Positions 1 through 12,400 of a stretch of DNA of 64,000 nt are shown here, piece by piece. Under the pieces are notes generated by a model. That model was not told the origin of the DNA, did no database searches, and was given only the letters and a program-made list of their open reading frames with translations. Each line of letters opens with the position of its first letter. The first letter of the stretch is position 1. The translations under genes were made by a program, and so were the position numbers. The stretch is from Phylloscopus collybita (lineage: Eukaryota > Chordata > Aves > Passeriformes > Phylloscopidae), in contig JAJNNQ010000156.1 in the NCBI GenBank assembly GCA_027886175.1, positions 186,001 to 250,000 of the forward strand, given 5' to 3'.

Positions 1-448
1 GAGGGGACATTGGGGGCTCCATAAGGGACATTGGGGGCTCCATAGGGGACATTGAGGGCTATGGGTGAGATATTGTGGGCTATGGAGGGGAGATTGGGGG
101 CTATGGAGAGGACATTGCGGGCTCCATAAGGGACATTGAGGGCTATGGTGTGAACATTGTGGCCTATGTAGGGGACATTGGGGGCGCCATAGGGGACATT
201 GGGGACTCCATAAAAGACATCGAGGGCTTTGGAGGGGACATTGGGGGCTATGGAGGGGATATTGGCGGCTCCGTATGGGACATTGGGGCTCCATAGGGGA
301 CATTGAGGTCTATGGTGGTACATTGGGGCCTATGGAGGTGATATTGGGGGCTCCATACGAGACATGGAAGGCTATGGAGGGGACATTTGGGGCTATGGAG
401 GAGACATTGGGGGCTCCAGAGGGGATATTGAGGGCTATGGAGGGGACT
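1..448 (+). repeat. 21-bp minisatellite, left edge (G-rich strand on +)
   Basis: The segment is built of 21-bp units of the form ggggacattgggggctatgga, with variants reading ctccata or ctccaga in place of ctatgga. It enters from beyond the left edge and ends where satellite sequence starts, around the string ggactcaactccaca. It is the reverse complement of the outer end of the minisatellite at 52.1-52.6 kb; for example the stretch at 75-296 is mirrored at 52,301-52,522. Because 21 is a multiple of three, frames stay open by chance, so no gene is called. The true length on this side is unknown. Confidence 0.93.
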
Positions 449-3400
449 CAACTCCACATTTCTGATGTCAGTTTGTAGGAGGCCTTTGGCACAACAAGAG
501 CAGACAAACTTCCATCTGGTGGCATATTGCATCTGGGAGATATCCTCATTTTTATGTAATTTCAGTAGTCATAAGCCCAGTGGCCAGGAGACAGCATTAA
601 TTACCAACGGTGGCCCCTTTCCATGGGAAACCAAAGTGTCCTCTCCAGATTCCTGATGTCAGTTTGTAGGAGGCCGTTGGCATTACAAGGGCAGACAAAC
701 TTTCAACTGGTGGTAGATTCCATCTGGGAGATATCCTCATTTGTATGGAATTTTCCTAGGCATAAGCCCAGTGGCAGGCACATAGCATTAGACACAAACG
801 GTGGACCTTTTCCATGGGAAACCAAAGTCTCTACGGCACGTTCCTGATGTCAGTTTTTAGAAGGCCTTTGGCACTACAAGGGCAGACAAACTTCCATCTG
901 GTGGGAAATTGCATTTGGGAGATATCCTCATTTGTATGGAATTTTAGAAGGCATATGCCCAGTGGCAGACAGACAGCATTAAACACGAACGGTGGGCCTT
1001 TTCCATAGGAAACAAAGTCTCTCGGCCAGGTACCGGATATCAGTTTGACGGAGGCCTTTGGCACTGCAAGAGCAGAAAAACTTCAATCTGGTGGCATATT
1101 GCATCTGGGAGATATCCTCATTTGTATGGAACTTCAGCAGTCATAACCACAGAACCAGGAAGACAGCATTAGACACGAACGGTGGTCCTTTTCCATGGGA
1201 AACCAAAGTCTCCACACCACGTTCCCGATGTCAGGTTTTAGGAGGCCGTTGGCGGTACAAGCGCAGACAAACTTCCGTCAGGTGGTTGATTGCATCGGGG
1301 AGATATCCTCATTTGTATGGAATTTCAGCAGGTAGAAGCCCAGTGGCAGGCAGACAGCATTAGACACGAACGGTGACCCTTTTCCATGGGAAAACAAAGT
1401 CTCCACCCCAGGCTCCTGAAGTGAGTTTGTCAGAGGCCTTTGGCATTAAAAGGGCAGACAAACTTCCATCTGGTGGGAAATTGCATTTGGGAGATATCCT
1501 CATTTGTAGGGAATTTTAGTAGGCATATGCCCACTGGCAGGCAGACAGCATTAGACACGAAAGGTGGCCCTTTTCCATGGAAAAACAAATTATCCATCCT
1601 ATGTTCCTGATGTTAGTTTTTAGGAGGCCTTTGGCACTACAAGGGCAGACAAACTTCCATCTGGCGGTAGATTGCACCTCGGAGATATCCCCATTTTTAT
1701 TGTATTTTAGTGGTATTTTAGTGCTCAGAAGCCCAGTGGTAGACAGACAGCATTAAACATGAACGGTGGGCCTTTTTCATAGGAAACCAAAGTCTCCATG
1801 TGAGGTTCTGAATGTCAGTTTGAAGGAGGCCTTTGGCACTGCAAGAGCAGACAAACTTCCATCTGGTGGCATATTGCATCTGGGAGATATCCTCATTTGT
1901 ATGTAATTTCAGTAGTCATAAGCCCAATGGCAAGGAGACAGCATTAAACACCAAGGGTGGCCCTTTTACATGGGAAACCAAAGCGCCTTCTCCAGATTCC
2001 TGATGTCAGTTTGTAGGAGGCCGTTGCATTACAAGGGCAGACAATCTTTTAACTGGTGGTAGATTCCATCTGGGAGATATGCTCATTTATATGGGATTTT
2101 ACTAGGCATAAGCCCAGTGGCAGGCAAATAGCATTAGACACAAAGGGTGGCCCATTTCTATGGGAAACCAAAGTCTCCACCCCACATTCCTGATGTCAGT
2201 TTTTAGGAGGCCTTTGGCACTACAAGGGCAGACAAACTTCCATTTGGTGGTAGATTGCACCTGGGAGATATCCTCATTTGTATGGAACTTCGCAGTCATA
2301 ATCACAGTGCCAGGCAGACAGCATTAGACAGGAACGGTGGTCCTTTTCCATGGGAAACCAAATTCTCCACCCCACGTTCCTGATGTCATTTCCTAGGAGG
2401 CCTCTGGCACTACAAGAGAAGACAAACTTCCAACTGCTGGTAGATTCCATCTGGGAGTTATCCTCATTTGTATGTAATTTTAGTAGCCATAATCCAAGTG
2501 GCAGGCAGACAGCATTAAACACGAACGGTAGCCCTTTTCCTTGGGAAACCAAAATCTCCGCCCCAGGTTCCTGATGTCAATTTGTAGGAAGCCTTTGGCT
2601 CTACAGGGGCAGACAAACTTCCATCTGGTGGTAGATTACACCTGAGAGACATCCGCATATGTATGGAATTTTAGTGGAATTTTAATAGGCAGAAGCCTAG
2701 TGGCAGGCACACATCATTAGACGCGAACGGTGGCCCTTTTCCAGGGGAAACCAAAGTCTCCACCCCAGATTCCTGATGTCAGTTTGCAGGAAGCATTTGG
2801 CACTATAAGAGCAGACAAACTTATATCTGGCGATAGACTGCACCCGGGAGATGTCTTCATTTGTCTGGAATTTCAGTGGAATTTTCGTAGGCAGAAGCCC
2901 AATGGCCAGCAGAAATCATTAGACACGAACGGTGGCCCATTTCCATCAGAAACCAAAGACACCACCCCAGGTTCCTGATGTCAGTTTTTAGGAGGCCTTT
3001 GGCACTACAAGGTCAAACAAACTTCGAACTCGTGGTGGATTCCATCTGGGAGATACCCTCATTTGTGAGGAATTTTAGCAGGCATAAACCCAGTGGCAGG
3101 CAGACACCATTAGACACGAACGGTGGCCCATTTCCATGGGAAACCCAAATCTCCGCGCTCATTGCTGATGTCACTTTGTAGGAGGCCTTTTCCAACATAC
3201 AGGCAGAGAAACTTCCATCTGGTTGTAGATTGCACCTGGGAGATATCCTCGTTTCTATGGAATTTTAGTGGAATTTTAGTAGGAAGAAGCACAGTGGCAG
3301 GCAGACAGCATTAGACACGAACAATGGCCCATTTCCATGGGAAACCAAACTCTCCACCCCACGTTCCTGATGTCCGTTTCTAGGAGGCCTTTGACACTAC

Positions 3401-6400
3401 AAAGGTAGACAAACTTCCGTCTGGTGGTTGATTGCATCGGGGAGATATCCTCATTTGTATGGAACTTCAGCAGGTAGAAGCCCAGTGGCAGGCAGACAGC
3501 ATTAGACATGAACGGTGGCCCTTTTCCCATGGGTAGCCAAAGTCTCCAAGCCACGTTCCTGATGTCAGGTTTTAGGAGGCCTTTGGCAGTACAAGGGCAA
3601 ACAAACTTCCGTCTGGTGGCTGATTGCATCGGGGAGATATCCTCATTTGTATGGAATTTCAGCAGGTAAAAGCCCAGTGGCAGGCAGACAGCATTAGACA
3701 TGAACGGTGGCCCTTTTCCATGGGAAAACAAAGTCTCCAACCCAGGCTCCTGATGTCAGTTTGTAGGAGGCCTTTGGCATAAAAAGGGCAGACAAACTTC
3801 CATCTGGTGGGAAATTGCATTTGGGAGATATCCTCATTTGTAGGGAATTTTGGTAGGCTTCTGCCCACTGGCAGGCAGACAGCATTAGACACGAACAGTG
3901 GCCCCTTTCCATGGAAAAACAAATTATCCATCCTATGTTCCTGATGTCAGTTTTTAGGAGGCTTTTGGCACTGCAAGGGCTGACAAACTTCCACCTGGTG
4001 GTAGATTGCACCTGGGAGATATCCTCATTTTTATGGAATTTTAGTGGTATTTTAGTACTCAGAAGCCCAATGGCAGACAGACAGCATTAAACATGAATGG
4101 TGGGCCTTTTCTATAGGAAACCAAAGTCTCCAGGTGAGGTTCCGAATGTCAGTTTGAAGGAGGCCTTTGGCACTGCAAGAGCAGACAAATTTCCATCTGG
4201 TGGCATATTGCGTCTGGGAGATATCCTCATTTGTATGTAATTTCAGTAGTCATAAGTCAGTGGCAAGGAGACAGCATTAAACACCAAGGGTGGCCCTTTT
4301 CCATGGGAAACCAAAGCGTCCTCTCCAGGTTCCTGATGTCAGTTTGTAGGAGGCCGTTGCATTACAAGGGCAGACAAACTTTCAACAGGTGGTAGACTCC
4401 ATCTGGGAGATATCCTCATTTTTATGGAATTTTACTAGGCATACGCCCAGTGGCAGGCACATAGCATTAGACAAAAAGGGTGGCCCATTTCCATGGGAAA
4501 CCAAAGTCTCCACTCCAGGTTCCTGGTGTCAGTTTGGAGGAGGCCTTTGGCACTACGAAGGCAGAGAAACTTCCATCTGGTGGTAGATTGCACCTGGGAA
4601 ATATCCTCATTTGTATGGAACTTCAGCAGTCATAACCTCAGTGCCAGGCAGACAGCATTAGACAGGAACGGTGGTCCTTTTCCATGGGAAACCAAAGTCT
4701 CCACCCTAGGTTCCTGATGGCAGTTTGTAGGAGGCCTTTGGAAACACAAGGGCAGAGAAACTTCCATCTGGTGTTTGATTGCACCTGGCAGATATTCTCA
4801 TTTGTATGGAATTGTAGTGGAATTTTAGTAGGCATAAGCCCAGCGGCAGGCAGACAGAATTAGACATGAATAGTGGCCCATTTCCATGGGAAACCAAAGT
4901 CTCCACCCCAGGTTCCTGATGTCATTTTCTAGGAGGCCTCTGACACTACAAGAGGAGCCAAACTTCCAACTGGTGGCATATTGCATCTGGGAGATATCCT
5001 CATTTGTATGGAATTTTAGTGCGATTTTAATAGGCAGAAGCCTAGTGGCAGGCACACAGCATTAGACACGAACGCTGGCCCATTTCCATGGGAAACCAAA
5101 GTCTCCACCCCACGGTCCTGATGTCAGTTTGTAAGAGGCCTTTGGCACTAAAACGGCAGACAAAGTTCCATCTGATGGTTGATTGCATCGAGGAGATATC
5201 CTCATTTGTATAGAATTTCAGCAGACAGAAGCCCAGTGGCAGGCAGACAGCATTAGACACGAACGGTGCCCCTTTCCCATGGGAAACCAAAGTCTCCACC
5301 CCACGTTCCTGATGTCAGTTTGTAAGAAGCGTTTGGAGCTACAAGGGCAGAAAAACTTCCATCTGGTGGTAGATTGCACCTGGGAGATATCCTAATTTCC
5401 ATGGAATTTTAGTGGAATTTTAGTAGGAAGAAGCCCAGTGGCAGGCACATAGCATTAGACACAAACGGTGGCCCATTTCCTTGGGAAAAGTAGAGTCTCC
5501 ACCCCACGTTCCTGATGTCAGTTTTTAGGAGGGCTTTGGCACTACAAGGGCAGAGAAACTTCCATCTGGTTGTAGATTGCACCTGAGAGATATCCTCATT
5601 TATATAGAATTTTAGTGGAATTTTAGTAGGCATAAGCCCAGTGGCTGGCAGACAGCATTAGACACAAACGGTGGCCCATTTCCTTGGGAAACCAAAGTCT
5701 CCACCCCACGTTCCTGATGTCAGTTCTTAGGAGGCCTTTGGCACTATGAGGGCAGACAAACTTCCACCTGGTGGTAGATTACACCTGGGAGATATCCTCA
5801 TTTGTATGGAATTTGAGTGGAATTTTAGTAGGCAGAATCCCAGCGGCAGGCAGACAGAATTAGACATGAATAGTGGCCCATTTCCATGGGAAACCAAAGT
5901 CTCCACCCCAGGTTCCTGATGTCATTTTTTAGGAGGCCTCTGGCACTACAAGAGGGGACAAACTTCCAACTGGTGGCATATTGCATCTGGGATATATCCT
6001 CATTTGTGAGGAATTTCAGCAGGCATAACCCCAGTGACAGGCAGACAGCCTTAGACACGAACAGTGGCCCTTTTCAGTGGGAAACCAAAACCTCCAGCCC
6101 ATGTTGCAAATGTCACTTTGTAGGAGGCGTTTTCCAATATAAGGGCAGAGAAACTTCCATCTGGTGGTAGATTACACCTGATAGATATCCTCATTTCTAT
6201 TGAATTTTAGTGCAATTTTAATAGGAAGAAGCCCAGTGGCAGGCAGACAGCATTAAACACGAACAATGGCCCATTTCTATGGGAAACCAAAGTCTCCACC
6301 CCACGTTCCTGATGTCCGTTTCTGGAAGGCCTTTGGAACGACAAGGGCAGACAAACTTCCGTCTGGTGGTTGATTGCATCGTGGAGATATCCTCATTTGT

Positions 6401-9400
6401 ATGGAATTTCAGCAGGTAGAAGCCCAGTGGCAGGCAGATACCATTAGACATGAACGGTGGCCCTTTTCCCATGGGCAGCCAAAAATCTCCAGGCCACGTT
6501 CCTGATGTCAGGTTTTAGGAGGCCTTTGGCAGTACAAGGGCAAACAAACTTCCGTCTGGTGGCTGATTACATCGGGGAGATATCCTCATTTGTATGGTAT
6601 TTCAGCAGGTAGAAGCCCAGTGGCAGGCAGAGAGACTTAGACACGTACGGTGGCCCTTTTCCATGGGAAAACAAACTCTCCAACCCAGGCTCCTGATGTC
6701 AGTTTGTAGGAGGCCTTTGGCATTAAAAGGGCAGACAAACTTCCATCTGGTGGGAAATTGCATTTGGGAGATATCCTCATTTGTAGGGAATTTTAGTCGG
6801 CATATGTCCACTGGCAGGCAGACAGCATTGAACAACAAAGGTGGCCCTTTTCCATGGGAAACCAATGCATCCTCTCCAGATTCCTGATGTCAGTTTGTAT
6901 GAGGCCGTTGGCATTAGAAGGGCAGACAAACTTTCAACTGGTGGGAGACTCCATCTGGGAGATATCCTCATTTGTATGGGATTTTACTAGGCATAAGCCC
7001 AGTGGCAGGCACATAGCATTAGACACAAACCGTGGCCCATTTCCATGGGAAACCAAAGTCTCCACCGCACGTTCCTGATGTCAGTTTGTAGGAAGCCTTT
7101 GGCTCTACAGGGGCAGACAAACTTCCATCTGGTGGTAGATTGCACCTGGGAGATATCCTCATTTGTATGTACCCATAAGCCCAGTGGCAGGCAGACAACA
7201 TTAGACACGAACGGTGGCCCTTTTCCATGGGAAACCAAAGTGTCCGCCCCAGGTTCCTGATGTCAATTTGTAGGAAGCCTTTGGCTCTACAGGGGCAGAG
7301 GAACTTCCATCTTGTGGTAGATTGCACCCGGGAGACATCCTCATTTGCATGGAAATTTAGTGGGATTTTAATAGGCAGAAGCCTAGTGGCAGGCACACAT
7401 CATTAGACACGAACAATGGACCTTTTCCATGGGAAACCAAAGTCTCCACCCCACGTTCCCGATGTCAGTTTGTAAGAGGCCTTTGGCACTAAAAGGGCAG
7501 ACAAAGTTCCATCTGATGGTTGATTGCATCGAGGAGATATCCTCATTTGTATGGAATTTCAGCAGACAGAAGCCCAGTGGCAGGCAGACAGCATTAGACA
7601 CCAACGGTGCCCCTTTCCCATGGGAAACCAAAGTCTCCACCCCACGTTCCTGATGTCAGTTTGTAAGAGGCGTTTGGAGCTACAAGGGCAGAAAAACTTC
7701 CATCTGGTGGTAGATTGCACCTGGGAGATATCCTAATTTCCATGGAATTTTAGTGGAATTTTAGTAGGAAGAAGCCCAGTGGCAGGCACATAGCATTAGA
7801 CACAAACGGTGGCCCATTTCTATGGGAAACCACAGTCTCCACCCCACGTTCCTGATGTCAGTTTTTAGGAGGGCTTTGGCACTACAAGGGCAGAGAAACT
7901 TCCATCTGGTTGTAGATTGCACCTGGGAGATATTCTCATTTGTATGGAATTTGAGTGGAATTTTAGTAGGCAGAATCCCAGCGGCAGGCAGACAGAATTA
8001 GACATGAATAGTGGCCCATTTCCATGGGAAACCAAAGTCTCCACCCCAGGTTCCTGATGTCATTTTTTAGGAGGCCTCTGGCACTACAAGAGGGGACAAA
8101 CTTCCAACTGGTGGCATATTGCATCTGGGATATATCCTCATTTGTGAGGAATTTCAGCAGGCATAACCCCAGTGACAGGCAGACAGCCTTAGACACGAAC
8201 AGTGGCCCTTTTCAGTGGGAAACCAAAACCTCCAGCCCATGTTGCAAATGTCACTTTGTAGGAGGCGTTTTCCAATATAAGGGCAGAGAAACTTCCATCT
8301 GGTGGTAGATTACACCTGATAGATATCCTCATTTCTATTGAATTTTAGTGCAATTTTAGTAGGAAGAAGCCCAGTGGCAGGCAGACAGCATTAAACACGA
8401 ACAATGGCCCATTTCCATGGGAAACCAAAGTCTCCACCCCACGTTCCTGATGTCCGTTTCTAGAAGGCCTTTGGAACGACAAGGGCAGACAAACTTCCGT
8501 CTGGTGGTTGATTGCATCGTGGAGATATCCTCATTTGTATGGAATTTCAGCAGGTAGAAGCCCAGTGGCAGGCAGATACCATTAGACATGAACGGTGGCC
8601 CTTTTCCCATGGGCAGCCAAAAATCTCCAGGCCACGTTCCTGATGTCAGGTTTTAGGAGGCCTTTGGCAGTACAAGGGCAAACAAACTTCCGTCTGGTGG
8701 CTGATTACATCGGGGAGATATCCTCATTTGTATGGAATTTCAGCAGGTAGAAGCCCAGTGGCAGGCAGAGAGACTTAGACACGTACGGTGGCCCTTTTCC
8801 ATGGGAAAACAAACTCTCCAACCCAGGCTCCTGATGTCAGTTTGTAGGAGGCCTTTGGCATTAAAAGGGCAGACAAACTTCCATCTGGTGGGAAATTGCA
8901 TTTGGGAGATATCCTCATTTGTAGGGAATTTTAGTCGGCATATGTCCACTGGCAGGCAGACAGCATTGAACAACAAAGGTGGCCCTTTTCTATGGGAAAC
9001 CAATGCGTCCTCTCCAGATTCCTGATGTCAGTTTGTATGAGGCCGTTGGCATTAGAAGGGCAGACAAACTTTCAACTGGTGGTAGACTCCATCTGGGAGA
9101 TATCCTCATTTGTATGTAATTTTAGTACCCATAAGCCCAGTGGCAGGCAGACAACATTAGACACGAACGGTGGCCCTTTTCCATGGGAAACCAAAGTGTC
9201 CACCCCAGGTTCCTGATGTCAATTTGTAGGAAGCCTTTGGCTCTACAGGGGCAGAGGAACTTCCATCTTGTGGTAGATTGCACCCAGGAGACATCCTCAT
9301 TTGCATGGAAATTTAGTGGGATTTTAATAGGCAGAAGCCTAGTGGCAGGCACACATCATTAGACACGAGCAATGGACCTTTTCCATGGGAAACCAAAGTC

Positions 9401-12400
9401 TCCACCTCACGTTCCTGATGCCAGTTTGTAGGAGGCCTTTGGACCTACAAGGGCAGAAAAACTTCCATCTGGTGGTAGATTGCACCTGGGAGATATGCTC
9501 ATTTGAATAGAATTTTAGTGGAATTTTAGTAGGCATAACCACAGTGCCAGGCAGACAGCATTAGACACGAACGGTGGCCCATTTCCCGTGGAAACCAAAG
9601 TCTCCATCCCACATGCCTGATATCAGTTTGGACGAGGCCTTTGGTACTACAAGCGCAGACAAACTTCCAACTGGTGGTAGATTCCATGTGGGAGATATCC
9701 TCATTTGTGAGGAATTTCTGCAGGCATAACCCCAGTGGCAGGCAGACAGCATTAGAAACGAACGGTGCCCCTTTTCCATGGGAAACCAATGTCTCCACCC
9801 CACGTTCCTGATGTCAGTTTTTAGGAGGCCTTTGGCACTACAAGGGCAGAGAAACTTCCATCTGGTTGTAGATTGTACCTGGGAGATATCCTCATTTCTA
9901 TAGAATTTTAGTGGAATTTTAGTAGGCATAAGCCTAGTGGCTGTCAGACAGCATTAGACACAAACGGTGGCCCATTTCTATGGGAAACCACAGTCTCCAC
10001 CCCACATTCCTGATGTCAGTTTTTAGGAGGCATTTGGCACTACGAGGGCAGACAAACTTCCACCTGGTGGTAGATTGCACCTGGGAGATATCCTCATTTT
10101 TATGGAACTTCAGCAGTCATAACCACAGTGCCAGGCAGACAGCATTAGACAGGAACAGTCGTCCTTTTCCTAGGGAAACCAAAGTCTCCACCCTAGGTTC
10201 CCGAGGGCAGTTTGTAGGAGACCTTTGGAAACACAAGGGCAGAGAAACTTCCATCTGGTGTTTGATTGCACCTGGGAGATATTCTCATTTGTATGGAATT
10301 TAAGTGGAATTTTAGTAGGCAGAATCCCAGCGGCAGGCAGACAGAATTAGACATGAATAGTGGCCCATTTCCATGGGAAACCAAAGTCTCCACCCCAGGT
10401 TCCTGATGTCATTTTCTAGGAGGCCTCTGGCACTACAAGAGGAGGCAAACTTCCAACTGGTGGCATATTGCATCTGGGAGATATCCTCATTTGTATGTAA
10501 TTTTAGTAGCCATAAGCCCAGTGGCAGGCAGACAGCATTAAACACGAACGGTGGCCCTTATCCATGGGAAACCAAAGTGTCCGCCCCAGGTTCCTGATGT
10601 CAATTTGTAGGAAGCCTTTGGCTCTACAGGGGCAGACAAACTTCCATCTGGTGGTAGATTGCACCTGGGAGACATCCTCATTTGTATGGAATTTTAGTGG
10701 GATTTTAATAGGCAGAAGCCTAGTGGCAGGCACACAGCATTAGACACGAACGCTGGCCCATTTCCATGGGAAACCAAAGTCTCCACCCCACGGTCCTGAT
10801 GTCAGTTTGTAAGAGGCCTTTGGCACTAAAAGGGCAGACAAAGTTCCATCTGATGGTTGATTGCATCGAGGAGATATCCTCATTTGTATGGAATTTCAGC
10901 AGACAGAAGCCCAGTGGCAGGCAGACAGCATTAGACACGAACGGTGCCCCTTTCCCATGGGAAACCAAAGTCTCCACCCCACGTTCCTGATGTCAGTTTG
11001 TAAGAGGCGTTTGGAGCTACAAGGGCAGAAAAACTTCCATCTGGTGGTAGATTGCACCTGGGAGATATCCTAATTTCCATGGAATTTTAGTGGAATTTTA
11101 GTAGGAAGAAGCCCAGTGGCAGGAACATAGCATTAGACACAAACGGTGGCCCATTTCCGTGGGAAAAATAGAGTCTCCACCCCACGTTCCTGATGTCAGT
11201 TTTTAGGAGGGCTTTGGCACTACAAGGGCAGAGAAGCTTCCATCTGGTTGTAGATTGCACCTGAGAGATATCCTCATTTATATAGAATTTTAGTGGAATT
11301 TTAGTAGGCATAAGCCCAGTGGCTGGCAGACAGCAATAGACACAAACGGTGGCCCATTTCCTTGGGAAACCAAAGTCTCCACCCCACGTTCCTGATGTCA
11401 GTTCTTAGGAGGCCTTTGGTACTATGAGGGCAGACAAACTTCCACCTGGTGGTAGATTACACCTGGGAGATATCCTCATTTGTATGGAATTTGAGTGGAA
11501 TTTTAGTAGGCAGAATCCCAGCGGCAGGCAGACAGAATTAGACATGAATAGTGGCCCATTTCCATGGGAAACCAAAGTCTCCACCCCAGGTTCCTGGTGT
11601 CATTTTTTAGGAGGCCTCTGGCAATACAAGAGGGGACAAACTTCCAACTGGTGGCATATTGCATCTGGTATATATCCTCATTTGTGAGGAATTTCAGCAG
11701 GCATAACCCCAGTGACAGGCAGACAGCCTTAGACACGAACAGTGGCCCTTTTCAGTGGGAAACCAAAACCTCCAGCCCATGTTGCAAATGTCACTTTGTA
11801 GGAGGCGTTTTCCAATATAAGGGCAGAGAAACTTCCATCTGGTGGTAGATTACACCTGATAGATATCCTCATTTCTATTGAATTTTAGTGCAATTTTAGT
11901 AGGAAGAGGCCCAATGGCAGGCAGACAGCATTAAACACGAACAATGGCCCATTTCTATGGGAAACCAAAGTCTCCACCCCACGTTCCTGATGTCCGTTTC
12001 TAGAAGGCCTTTGGAACGACAAGGGCAGACAAACTTCCGTCTGGTGGTTGATTGCATCGTGGAGATATCCTCATTTGTATGGAATTTCAGCAGGTAGAAG
12101 CCCAGTGGCAGGCAGATACCATTAGAAATGAACGGTGGCCCTTTTCCCATGGGCAGCCAAAAATCGCCAGGCCACGTTCCTGATGTCAGGTTTTAGGAGG
12201 CCTTTGGCAATACAAGGGCAAACAAACTTCCGTCTGGTGGTTGATTGCATCGTGGAGATATCCTCATTTGTATGGAATTTCAGCAGGTAGAAGCCCAGTG
12301 GCAGGCAGAGAGACTTAGACACGTACGGTGGCCCTTTTCCATGGGAAAACAAACTCTCCAACCCAGGCTCCTGATGTCAGTTTGTAGGAGGCCTTTGGCA

